This document shows, piece after piece, positions 24,161 through 36,500 of a DNA stretch of 64,000 nucleotides. Under the pieces are notes generated by a model. That model had not been told where the DNA came from, searched no databases, and saw nothing but the letters and a program-made list of their open reading frames with translations. The translations under genes were made by a program, and so were the position numbers. Within the stretch, counting starts at the first letter, position 1. Every line of letters begins with the position of its first letter. The stretch comes from Xylocopa sonorina (lineage: Eukaryota > Arthropoda > Insecta > Hymenoptera > Apidae): NCBI RefSeq assembly GCF_050948175.1, contig NC_135208.1, positions 3,658,001-3,722,000 on the forward strand, in the 5' to 3' direction.

Positions 24161-25585
24161 GGCTGAAGCTGTTTACGTAACTCCAGGTTTAGGTCCTTTC
24201 GATAAAATCGTATCTTCGCGAGCTTTCAATGTCTAACTTCACAGAAAGTTATTTGCATACGATTACTTCGATCTTGAAGGTTTCTATTCAGCGATTACAA
24301 AATAACGTTCAGATCGCATCGAGGGAAGTCAATATTTGTAGATACCTATAAAAACTTGTACAGAGGATGATGATGCGGTTGGATGGTATTTGAAACAAAC
24401 GAGTATCTTGATTAATTATGCGGTTGCCCTGACAATAAAAAATGACAAAAGACTAATAGAAAAGATACTTTATGGAAATGATAGTAGGCAAGGTTTCCGG
24501 AATCCCAGCTCTTATCAAAATGATCTATTGCGCATCTTTAATTTAGTATAGCTATCCTGGTTTTTATATACAATCAGTTACATAATATTACGTAATGAAA
24601 GCAAATTATACGAATCGCATATTGCAATTGGCATAATCTGAAATGGATAATCCAATTTTTAAGATTTGCGCAAACCAATATCATTAGTAATATTGCCGCG
24701 TAGTCGTTTGTCTTTTCGAAAGCTAGTTGAAGGACAGTTGGAAGGAAAGACTTGTAATTTTTAACACACCGCTTACGCCACAGCACAGTAGTACGACTAT
24801 CGCTGACAATATCATTCATACTGTTGGTTTGCGCGTACCTTTACACTACTTTTTTCAATTCTTTCCTTTCGATTCTATCGGAAGGAAATATTTATATCGT
24901 TTACATTGTATTATAACTTTCGTTTTTCGTTGTAGACGTATTAAATATTTTCGAAAATTGTTTCTGGAAATATTAAAAGTTACTTCGTGTTCTTCATAGA
25001 AGAGGTAGATTATCCAGTAATAAATTTGGTGTAGTAATGTGACAATAGAAATCACTTGCAAGTCAATGAGCTTATTGCATAATTACATAATCGTCACTTC
25101 CTTTATATTTCCATCAAATGAATGTATTATTCGCGTTATAAAAATTCGTTGAGCAAACTTGATTAAAACTAGCGAAGACGATGCCTTGAATCTGCAATTT
25201 CATATAAATATTTATTTTCTTAGAAAAAATGGTTGTTTGACTCCTTTCTAGCTTATCCACTAATTTATTCTTTATCTTTGTAGGTCCCACAAGACATGTG
25301 CGATACATAAACGCGAGAACTGATGTACGCGCGAGGTGCATCTTTAACACTTTATACTGTACTGCTGACATGAATGGAATAAATGTGGGGCACTTGAGTA
25401 TACAACACAGAGTTATTGCAAGTAACATTATATTGTATAAAACTGGTTTTTATATGGTGGGGACATAGGATTTATCTACTGACACTTCTTAAGGTCCCAG
25501 TGCGCGCTTGTTCAGCAGTGCGGTAGCTTGTGGAAATTCATTTGTAAACTGTCGATACTCGGGAAGGTTTCAACGATTTCCAATA
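24161..25585. other. Gene-free spacer
   Basis: 1.4 kb between divergent genes. Open frames here are short and lack protein-like composition. It should hold the upstream exon or promoter of the minus-strand gene and the promoter of the acid phosphatase gene. No motif recognised. Confidence 0.35.
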
Positions 25586-27551
25586 ATGATCACTATTAAA
25601 ATTCCATTTTTCTTGGGTATTATCGGCTTAACTTTAGGTAATGGTTGCTTCCTTTACTCATTTTTACTACTCTGCTACTTTTATAGTTCTCAAAAATCAT
25701 GACAGACAAAATCTCAAACGATTTAAAAGTAGTATGTTTATTGTTTACATAAGATAAGTAAATTGACTTATTTCCGCGATTATATTCTATGCTTAAATTC
25801 AGAATGCCCTTGAAATTGTAATTTAAAGTAACGTATCTTTCCCGTATTCTAGAATCACCTACACCAGCGGAGCATGTTAAGACAAGCAATGATAGGAACG
25901 ATGTAGAAGTTAAAAATAATACTCTTCGACTACTAATAGTGGTAACTATAAAAAATTCGCGAAATACATCTAATGCTCGAACAGTTTTGTGACCGACTGT
26001 ATGTGTATTTACGCTAAATATGTTTGCAACTGAATTAACGTTATCGTATAATCACCGAGTGTACCCGTTCCTTTGGAAATTATTCGAGTTTCTGTTTTAA
26101 ACTTCAAATAATGTAGCGGTAACAATATTCTTACAACAACTTCTTAATAAATGTAAAAATTAATTTGTAGGTAATGAGGCACGGAGACAGAGCACCACAG
26201 GATACTTATCCAAATGATCCATATATCAACAATTCCATGGAACCATATGGTTGGGGTCAATTAACAAATGTAACAGATTAGTTCATTTCTTTCGCTATGT
26301 CAACATTTAATTTTAATGCTGCAAATAAATAATACTGTACAGGAGGGAAGAAGAAATCAGTACAATCAAGGTCTTTTCCTGCGAAAACGATACAATGATT
26401 TTTTGGGCCCAACTTACAGTCCAGATATATTTTACTTACAAAGTACCGCAGTCGATCGCACAAAAATGTCTGCAATGTTGGAAGCAGCAGCTTTGTGGAG
26501 ACCAACCAAAAAGCAATCATTCAAACCTGATTTAGCTTGGCAACCTGCCACCCTATTTTATCAACCGCGTTCGGAAGATACGGTATACACTTGATTGATA
26601 CGCGACAAACAGTTCTATTTTATTACACTTTTAATAACAAACGTTTAAATATATTTATAGTTAATGTTAATATGGGATACGTGTCCGAAATACGCTAAAT
26701 TACGGCATGCAATTATGAATTTACCAGAAATACAACAGATTCAAAACGATAATAAGCAACTTTACGAAGAATTGACGAATTTCACTGGTATGATGATTTC
26801 AACTCCAAGTGATGTTGGCTCACTTTACGGAACATTAGCAGCGGAGGTTTGGATATTGCCTTTTTTAAAAAAAAAAAAAAAAAAAGATGTGTTTAAATGT
26901 TATAGAAATATTTTATTCAAATTATAAACATGTACACACATTATTCTAGGAACACATGAATCTTACACTTCCCGAGTGGACCAAAGATTATTATCCTGAT
27001 AAACTAATACCGCTTACGTTATACGATTTCCAACTTAACGTACATGATGATCTCTTAAAAAGACTTAAAGGTGGGCCCTTTCTTAAAAAGATTGTTACCA
27101 ATATGTTGGCAAAAAGAGATAATACTTTAGAACCTGAGGCAAGGAAAATGTTCATGTACATTGGTCATGACAGTACCGTTGTAACTTTATTGGATGTGAT
27201 GCACGTTTGGAACAATCAGATGCCCGATTATAATATCATGACAATGATTGAATTGCACGAAATCGAGGGTGATTGGAACGTTCAGGTAGAGAGAATACGA
27301 TATATTTAATGAACATTTGAAAACTTGAATATAAAAGTCATTTCTATTAGCTTTATGTTACATAAATCTCTTAGGTATTTTTAAGAAATACCACCGACCA
27401 CGAACCATACCCTCTGACTGTTCCTGAATGTACAACAGTATGTCCTCTTGAAAAATTTGTACAGATATTAAAACCAATGATACCAGACAATTGGGAAGAA
27501 GAATGTAAAGTCGACGGAGGATATACACTTCCGCCTGCTCCGGTTCCTTGA
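25586..27551 (+). CDS. Secreted histidine acid phosphatase (insect Acph-1 / venom acid phosphatase type)
   Basis: Histidine-phosphatase clade 2 enzyme hydrolysing phosphomonoesters at acid pH. Related insect proteins are lysosomal or secreted, including venom acid phosphatases; tissue cannot be told here. Exons 25586-25637, 25853-25941, 26171-26269, 26343-26582, 26661-26846, 26950-27285, 27375-27551 give 392 residues. A signal peptide covers about 1-18 (MITIKIPFFLGIIGLTLG). The catalytic motif is VMRHGDRAP, and the paired acid is in the HD of YIGHDSTVVT. Several Asn-X-Ser/Thr sites and Cys residues near the C-terminus (CTTVCP, EEECKVDGGY) fit the family. Exon 2 is an unusually charged linker (ESPTPAEHVKTSNDRN). 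No C-terminal membrane anchor is seen. Confidence 0.92.
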
Positions 27552-27894
27552 CTATAATTTTATTATTTTATATAAATATAGACCAAGCTACGAATAAAAT
27601 GATAAATCGAGTATTAATTAGATCTATATTTTCTTATTTTTATATTTTAGGCCCAGACACCATCACAGATATATTTTATACTAATCGATTTCTTTCTCTT
27701 TATTTTCAGTGATATTAAAAAGTTTATTTGCACCAGGGATACGTGTATTTACATTTGTATTTATTTTCATTTTTCTTAGATACACAATTTACTTATATTC
27801 TATTAATGAACTATAAAAAAAATATGTATGTAAATATAAAACGTAAACGTAAGTATTAAGTAAGTGAATAAATGTCTAAAATTTCATATCATTT
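27552..27894. other. Convergent 3' spacer, acid phosphatase and DDX23
   Basis: 343 bp between stop codons, AT-rich, with AATAAA-type signals for both strands. Nothing else seen. Confidence 0.4.
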
Positions 27895-30849
27895 CTAAGC
27901 AAATATTTTCTCTTCTCGACGTTTCTTTGTAACGACTGTGCCAGGTTTATGCTGAGCATCCGGATGATTTAGTAATTCAGGTGGACAAGTGGATATTGGG
28001 CTTGCAAGAATTGTTTGCTTCAGATCGTAAAACAGATGACTGTCATCCTTGGTACAGAATGAAATGGCAAGACCAGCTTTTCCAGCACGACCAGTTCTAC
28101 CGATACGATGCGTGTAATCTAGGAATAGGTCAACGATAATATATAAGTTTGTTTTTACTATTTTACATCTGTATTTTGTAATATGACCTATCTGCTTACC
28201 TTCTATAGTCTTAGCCATATCATAATTGATGACCATAGACACATCTTTAATATCGATACCACGACCCGCAACATCCGTGGCGACCAAAATATCTTTACTA
28301 CCACTTTTCAGAGAAGCAAGTGCATACTCTCTTTGCTCTTGTCCTTTACCACCATGGAGAGTGCAAGCATTGTACTAAAAAGAATTAAGTTAGTGTAAAA
28401 ATAGTGTTGAATTCATGACAGTGTAAACCAATTCAAATTTAATCGTACGCCAAGTTTCTCTAAGCCTCTTGCAAGAACATCAGCTCCCTTCTTTTGATTA
28501 ACGAATATAATGACTGGTGGTTCAACTCCTCTGCTGAGTATCTCCATCAATTTCTTGCGTTTATCTGCTTCGCCCATTATATGTACTATCTGTTCTGTTC
28601 TCTCTGTCGGTTTTCCTACACTGCCAATATATACAACAGCAGGTCGTCTTAAATAAGTTCTAGCTAATCGTTCCACCGCAGGTGGCATAGTTGCTGTAAA
28701 CATCACAGTCTAAAAATAACAATAAATATTATCAGTTACTACTCTTCTATCGTTATAAAATACAGTATCAAATATTACTTCTTACTTGTCTGTATTTTTT
28801 CTTTGTATTATAATTAGCTAAAAGTTTTTCTTCATTCTCAGCGTCCTCGTTGTCTGGCTTTAAGTTTGTAACTGGCATGTATTCCAAAATCTTTTGAACG
28901 TCTGAAAGCAAACAATAACTTTGTGTTATTACCTGTATGTGTTCGAGAACTTCACCAAAGACATACCTGGCTCAAATCCCATGTCTATCATTCTATCAGC
29001 TTCATCCAGTACAATATAGGTACACTGATTTAAAACTAAATATCGATTTTCCAAGACATCAATCAATCGTCCTGGTGTAGCTATTACGATCTATAACAGA
29101 GTAGAAGTCGATTTAAAATCAATGACTTACCAACACGTTCGATTTTGTTTGAATCGAGTACCTCACAACCCATTCTCAATCTAAAGCCTTGCTCTTCTCT
29201 TGAAAGACCACCAACTACAACGACCGTTCGTATACCTAATGGTTGTCCAAATTTATTAGTTTCCTCTTCGATTTGTTGTGCCAATTCACTGGAAATATTT
29301 TTATAAACTTTAACTTATTCTCTGAACGATTAATTACAATGATTAAAAGTATCAATGGGAAACATACCGAGTCGGTGCTAGAATTATACTATAAGGACCT
29401 TGATCCGCTTCTTCTAGCCTTTCAATCTTTGGCAAACTGGTAATCCATAGCAGTAATGGAATTAAAAACGCTAGGGTTTTTCCAGATCCAGTCTCAGCGA
29501 CTCCAATAATATCACGGTTCTGAAGTCCTATGGGAATAGCTTGTCTTTGAATGGGTGTTAAATCCTTATACCCAACTTTATCAATAATATCAAGAATTTC
29601 TTTGGGAAATCCTGATTCTTTCCAAGATCTAATTGGATCCGGTATGCGTCCTCCTTTTATTGTAATATTATAATCCTCCCTAAATATACGCCAATCTCTT
29701 TCTGTCATTTCATGTAGAGCTTTCTCCGACCAATGTCTATCATCCCACTTTTGTTTTTCTTCCTTCCTCTTCACCTTTTTCAACCTCATCCTGGGAAGAA
29801 AAGAAAACGTAACTAAGTATACAAAGTCATGCGAATATAAATACAAATGATTTGTAGCTTAAAGAAAAATAACATACTTCTCCTGTTCTTTTTCTGCTTC
29901 TGTTCTTCTCTTTTCTAGAAGCTCTCCGTAAAACTTACTTTGATCTCGTTTCTGTGCTTTAATATCTATTCCAGCAAGATTTCCTCTACCAAAGAATTGA
30001 ACCTGATGTCTCTCCTTGTAAATGCTATTATAATCAACAGAGGTGTCTTCTGATGTATCCCAATCGAATACAAATTTCCTATCGTTTAGTCTTCTAACAC
30101 GCCGTTTTTTCTTCACCAATCCTAAATAACGTTCTTTGATAGCTTCCACTTCTTTCTCTTTATCCTTGTCTTTGATTTCATCTTCCCTTGTGCGTTGACT
30201 CTCCCTGCGCCTGTTTTACAAATTTTTATTAAAGACAAACAGTTTGAAATTACATAGAATTAAATATTAATTACCTATCTCTGTCATCCCACTCTCTGTC
30301 TTTCCCTACACTTTCATTGTGAACAAAAGATTTACGTGCTTCCTCCTGTTGCTTCCTTATAGCTTCAACCTCTTCTTGACGTTTTTGTAGTGCTAGAGCT
30401 GCGCGTTCTTCTTTAGTTAGAAATTTTGGCTTAGCACGTGCCTCCTCCTCTGCTTTCTTCTTAGCTAACAATTCTTCCAAACTAAGCGGTTCCTTCTTCG
30501 GAGGAAGCTTTGATTTTTCCTCGGTTTCCTCCTCTTCCTTGTTAGGCTCGCTTTTATTCTCCTTCTTATTTTCATCGTCTACGACATACGTAGGACTAAG
30601 TTTGTGCTTTTTCTCATCCTTAGATTTATCTTTGGATTCTCGTCTTTCCCTTGACTTGTCCCTATCCTTTTCACGTGATCTATCTCTTTCCCTAGATCTC
30701 TCTCTCGATCTTGAACGTTTTCTGTCTTTCTTCCGATCCTTCGATCGGCTTCTTGATCGTCTCCTATCTCGTCGTTCTCGATCCCTTTCACGTTCACGAT
30801 CTCGTTCACGTGAACGACTTCGCCTTACATTTTTTTTATCGTGAGCCAT
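27895..30849 (-). CDS. DDX23: DDX23/PRP28 spliceosomal DEAD-box helicase
   Basis: U5 snRNP helicase that displaces U1 from the 5' splice site during activation of the spliceosome. Nine exons (30849-30275, 30210-29878, 29790-29368, 29288-29162, 29090-28967, 28901-28786, 28709-28449, 28374-28200, 28118-27895) give 785 residues, near the ~820 of other animals. The first exon is an RS/RD-rich domain (residues 1-75) that includes many Arg-Asp/Glu repeats, then Lys/Glu-rich helices. Helicase motifs in order: AETGSGKT, PTRELA, TPGR, DEAD, TAT, RGID, HRIGRTGR. It ends KKRREEKIFA as in orthologues. Every junction is in phase. Divergent from DAZAP2. Confidence 0.97.
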
Positions 30850-31665
30850 GAAATAAATCTTCGAATAAATCTATATTCTATTGTCTTATAATTGAAATGT
30901 AGTACCTTAAGAGGTTAGGAATTGAAACACATCAGTGGTTATAATCCTTTCACGATATGTAGAAGCGGCTGAAATATTATACGTACGTTATTATGTGAAT
31001 TCAACAATGAACATTTGTTATCAGTTATATGATTGCGGATAAAAATGCAATAGGAATAAAGTATTATTTATTTATGCAACATTTACATACACACAATCAC
31101 TTAAACGTCATGTTCATGAAAGCTATGGTTAACTTTTCAATGCAAGCGACGTAATTTCATAGTTCTTGCCTAAAAGAGTAATATTTTACAATTAACATGT
31201 CTTTTAATCGATGAAAATCGTTTTTGATCAATTGAATAATTAGTAACAATAATATTTATTTTATTTTTAGGTTATACATATATCGAACACTTTATATTGG
31301 AAGCGTATGAAAATACTCGATATTGAAACACGAAATAATATTATTTAATATTTCATATAAGTATATGCGGTAAAATGATTTCTGTTTCAGCATAAAATGA
31401 TTGAAAAATTTGTCGGAATAAAATCGATTCAATTTTTGCCGCCCAATTGTAAACAGGATGCTTTGCATTCATTGGACGGTGGCAGGCGAAAGATTGGACC
31501 AATAGCATCGAAGCATCGAGAGAGCCACAGGGAGGCTCAATAAAGGGCGCTAGTGTCCGTCAAGTGTCACAGCCGTTGCTTGTCTCCTCAGTATTGTAAC
31601 TTAAATCGGTGATTTAATTAGAAATAACGTATTTTTTTCTAGTATTTGTGAAACATTAAGCAATA
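30850..31665. promoter_or_regulatory. Divergent spacer between DDX23 and DAZAP2
   Basis: 816 bp between start codons. Close to DAZAP2 lies an inverted CCAAT pair, ATTGGACCAAT at 31493-31503, with another ATTGG at about 31471, and AAAGGGCGCTAGTG near 31542. The sequence there is GC-richer than average, as expected of a core promoter. Confidence 0.45.
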
Positions 31666-33502
31666 ATGACCGACAAGAAAGGTAATTATACATCGTAATC
31701 GCGCAATACGACTAGCAATATGTGTTAGACACGTTAAGAATATTTCGTGTTTTCGAGTCAAGAATACCACTTGTCACTCGTACGACGAAGAGTATTTTTT
31801 TTTTGTTAGCGATGCTATCCGACACCTGTGAAGAATGGTGCACGCTAAATTCGATAAAAATTCGTATCATTATTAGCTGAGCAAAACTTCATCTTAATGC
31901 GACGAGAGAAAACTTGAATTTCTGTCTTGTGGCAGATAAATCAATACCGCATTGTGTGTGGGAAATACAAAATGGCTTCCAGAGTTCGTCTTAAATAATT
32001 TTCGCGATCAGTCTTTATTGAAAACTACGCGTATAGTACCCGAGGCGCATCATAAATTTATTTAACATTAACGATATTGTCAATTTTGTGTTGCATGTAA
32101 CTTTATTCATATCCTTCGCATCGTAACAGCTACTGTGCATACTAAAAACGCATTAGGCATACAGTCACGAATACTGTATGCTTTGCGCATTTAAAAAGTT
32201 TATCGAGCGACAAAAATTTGATAGCTACGTTTTGTCGTACATTATGTATCATTTTGGCAATAAAAATTGGAAATCCTACCCTGCTTTAAGCGGTTAAAGT
32301 GAAATATTTTGAAAAAACGTAAGTCTCTTGTCTGAAGTATGTCTGTTATTTGAAATTTTTAAAAATTTTATTTAAAAAATGTAATCGCCTGACAAGAGAA
32401 ATACAATAAATCTTTTATTTCGATTATATAAATTTGCATCGGTACTACAATTTAGGATAGAATATATGCCCTGAATAATTGTATTTCAACTGGAGATTGA
32501 AGAAGGGAAAGTATAAGATAAATGAAACTGAGAAATATTCTAATGTTGTAAGGCAGAGTTCTGGAGGCCATTTAAATTTTCTCTGCCGTGAAGTTGGCAA
32601 TGGAGGGCATCCTCACGGATTTTTATGGAATTTTTTTTTTAAATATTTATTGAGAGGTATTTGAAGTACATTGAGAAATGAAAATATTTTGACGAATTAA
32701 AGTTTGTTACGTACTAAAAAACATTTGATTTGAATAGCTTCAGATATTAATTTTAAGAAAGGAGAAAAGAATTTAGAGGTACGTTTTAAGTTACTTCTTT
32801 GTGAACTTTAAAACGTATCAGCATTAAAATTGATACACAGCATCTGTAATGTTTAATAGAAGCCGTTTAAGAACTCGTACGAGTGAGGTATGTAATTTAA
32901 ACATTTCTAATGGCTATTTTGAGTGTTGTACGTGCCGATGGAAATATTTAATTGACGTACAACTTGGACCATCGCTATACAATTTAATAGTAATCTATTG
33001 TTGTACTTAATTAACAGCTCGGACACTTATCTGATTATTCCTAATTCAGTCCGCTCTGTTCCTAAGGCAAATGTATAATTACAGAGCATAGCATTTAAGG
33101 GATGTGTAAAAGTTTAGTCTGTAAGTAGATCAGTAAACATTGTTAACGATTACGACGAGAATTAATACGAAAAATTGAGGATTATACTGGTGCAAATCTG
33201 CGAGTGTATTACCGTGGTGGTATAGCCGCTAAAAAACCGAAGGATAGCGCCTACAGTTGTGGCTGTCAATATGTTTGCAGCGGACCATTACAAAGACGAT
33301 TTGATCCCAGACAGTAGGTGGAGCTTCGGAGACCGGCGTTCGCGCAGCCTAAGCCACGTATCTAACCTCACCTTACTCTATATATTACCTAACTCACTAC
33401 GTGTTTATATGCCAACATATATTACGTATACACACACACACACACACACACACATCTATATATATATATATACATATATATATATTTATTTATTCAATTA
33501 TT

Positions 33503-33533
<31 letters not shown>

Positions 33534-36500
33534 ATGTATGTATACCACAAAATATATATATAAAGATATAGACGCACCGTGCGCCTCCCGATTCAAAAAG
33601 TGTAAAGAGATTGTGAAAAAATCAAGCATTATTTCGCCTTTATTTACCCGCCTTCGGTGTTTCAAGCGATCAGACTTTGGCCAACTTTTACCAATTCTTA
33701 TTCTATATCAACCTTGTTACCACATTATAATACCAAGTCTACTACACACGGGTTTGTAGATAAATTCATAATAGAAAGTGTATATGTATATCGTGTGAAA
33801 AAGTAATGGAACGTCGTGTTGAATAAGTTGATCCTCTAATACACTAATATCAATCTCCTCGTTTTTCCAGGCCAACGTTGGTTATTAATCCACGATCAAC
33901 AGGTATTAATGGATTAGCAGAATCTGTTCCCATGCATTAAGAGATCGTATATTGAAAATCTGCTGATCGAAAGAAACCAGAAGTATAGTATACAGTCACC
34001 CTTACTCGTGTACAGTCGAAGAACAATACATACTTCCGACCACATAAATGTTCGAATCGCAGACTTTTCAAGTGAGGCTGTCATTTCGCGCTATTAAAAA
34101 CGAATATAAACATAAAACAGAGATCGCTTAGGATCATCAATGGTATTTGTAAGTCCTTTGAGAATGCGTTTAAATATGATCAAAGAGTCATACTTTTTGA
34201 ATTGGAGACGTCGGCTGCTATATATCCAAATCAATATGAACGTAAGATATTGATATGGGTGTACAATTATTTCGTACTGAAATCGTGGTATTGGCTGATT
34301 GCTTATTTTTCCCTTTTTTCTATTTTTATTTACTTATTTATTTGTTTTATTTTATTTTTAGACTCACTACGTATGTCTTGTGACTGATTATTGAGAAAGA
34401 ATTGGCGTTTGTCACAACAGGAAAGTTTCTTTTCCATTTAGTTCGAGTAAATTAGAAAAAAATTAATGAAAGAAATAATTCTCTTGAAAATAACTGATGT
34501 CACAAGATGGCACAGTGAGCCAACGGAGTGGACAGGAATGCTGTATTTAAGCTCAGCGTATTTACAATATTTTTATTCAATAGAAACTTGGTAGCTCACT
34601 TTTAACAATAGTGCATGTTGCTTCGACATAGACTACAAGTTTCGCGGTAAAAAAGAAAAGGAAAAAAACAGAGAGATCGAGAGAGAGATAAGTTTCAGTT
34701 AATTGTTACGGATACATTATGCTAATAATTTAATTCTAATTATACAGCCATTAACTTATGGTAATTTTTTTCCTCGTTAGAAAATTATACAAATGTATAT
34801 GTATATACATATATATTTACATATCAGAAATAAATTAATAATGAATGAAACTTGTAGTCGCTTCTGCATGTAAATGTAGTTGATATGTAATAAAAAGTAT
34901 ATTTCTTTCTTAAAAAAATAGTAGCGCATTAATTTATTTCCGTTTAATTGAAAACCGATTAAACAAAATAATAAAAAGATATAGCGTGTATACATTTATA
35001 TACGCAACTTACACACAAATATTAATCATACGTGAGTAGTGATTCTAAGTGGAACAAAAAAGTACTAGTCGTTATTATACTGGAAAAATTTTCAAAAGTA
35101 AAATAGTAGTACTTTAATAAAGAATATGCTTCATCGATTAAGGATGGGAATTAGAAACGATGAAGCATATTTTAACAGTACTCTCTGAATAACACAATAT
35201 CTAAGAAAAGGAATTTTAAGCGAAATTACGTTTCTTTGCATTCTTATCTACTTTGTGTGCAAATATATAAAATATATACATGGCTTTAATCATTTTTCAT
35301 ATATTTGTATTTTAGTTTGCATGCTTGTGGAATGCGTTGCTACTGACACGTAAAACGTGCGAGCATCTTTAATAACTAACTGAATTTATATCCCCATTTT
35401 TGATCGCACTGTGACCAAAAGAACAGAACATAGACTTTCTAACAGAAATTTTGAAAGTTGTACAAGTGTTGCTCGCGCGTTATACTGTAATGCATGTTCA
35501 TAATATGTAGTAAACTTTTCCATAATTCTATCTTTTACGTTTGCTCGTTCGTTACCTTCTTAACTTTCAGATTATCAATTTTTTCCTTTTTGTAGGTATA
35601 CAGTTTTTTTAAAAAGTATGTGATAGCTTTCATCCGTTTCATTAAAGAGAAATTGTAAGTCGTTAAGAAGGAAATGAACGTTTTTGTCGTTTTTTAAACG
35701 TCGTATAGTTTAATAATCTCGTAAATATTGTAGAATTCGATACAGAGACGTTCCTATTCCTGTCGTAAACGAACCATCGAATTCATTAACATGTTCAAAT
35801 TATTTCTCTTCATCTAATGATGGATTCAATGAAAAATTGGTTTAATTGAATTGTTGTCAGAAGGTCATAGGAATCTCTCGAGCGTTTTTGAGTTGCATGT
35901 GCATGTTTGGCAGAATATATCATGTATACTGTTAATAGTGAGCTTAAATATGAGATAGTATACAACGATATTCATCGAGAGTTATAATGAATATAAGGAT
36001 GCATCTAGTTTAAAAAAACCCAGCGGCCTAGACATGTTCGATAAAACTATTAATTGTGATTATATTGAGACTGGAAGCACAAAGGAAAGAGTAACAGACG
36101 GATATAGAGTAATTTTGTTTGAGGTAATAGTAAATGAGAAGAAAAAGATATGTTCAGGATACATACGATTTTAATGAGAACATAAGAGGTAACGTTAATT
36201 ATAAAATTAAACCATAAAGTTCTTTTGAAATTATTTATTAAATAAAACTATTTTATATACGTAAAATAGTTATACATCATACAAAGTATGATAACAGGCG
36301 AAATTATCCAGTTCTTAAAGAACTTTTCTCTGAACTATTTCCTTTTTCGCAGTGACGGGAAGAAAGTTCTATAAATTGTTCGAGTAAGATTGTCGATCAT
36401 TCTTCGGTCGCTGGATTCTCCGAGGTACAAAGACTGTTCCACCGAAGCATTTCGATGAATAAAATCGTCTAGTAAAGAAAAAATAGATGTGTAATCGATG

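Noticed and set aside
30539..30844. Long antisense frame over the DDX23 first exon
   Set aside because: Mirror of the RS/RD-rich coding repeat; Ser/Leu/Arg-only composition.
33259..33759. 166-codon open frame in the DAZAP2 intron
   Set aside because: Most of it is translated CA/TA microsatellite (Thr-His and Ile-Tyr repeats).
34040..34075. tRNA-like GTTCGAATC box
   Set aside because: No acceptor stem, D-arm or anticodon arm around it; the match is a chance B-box.
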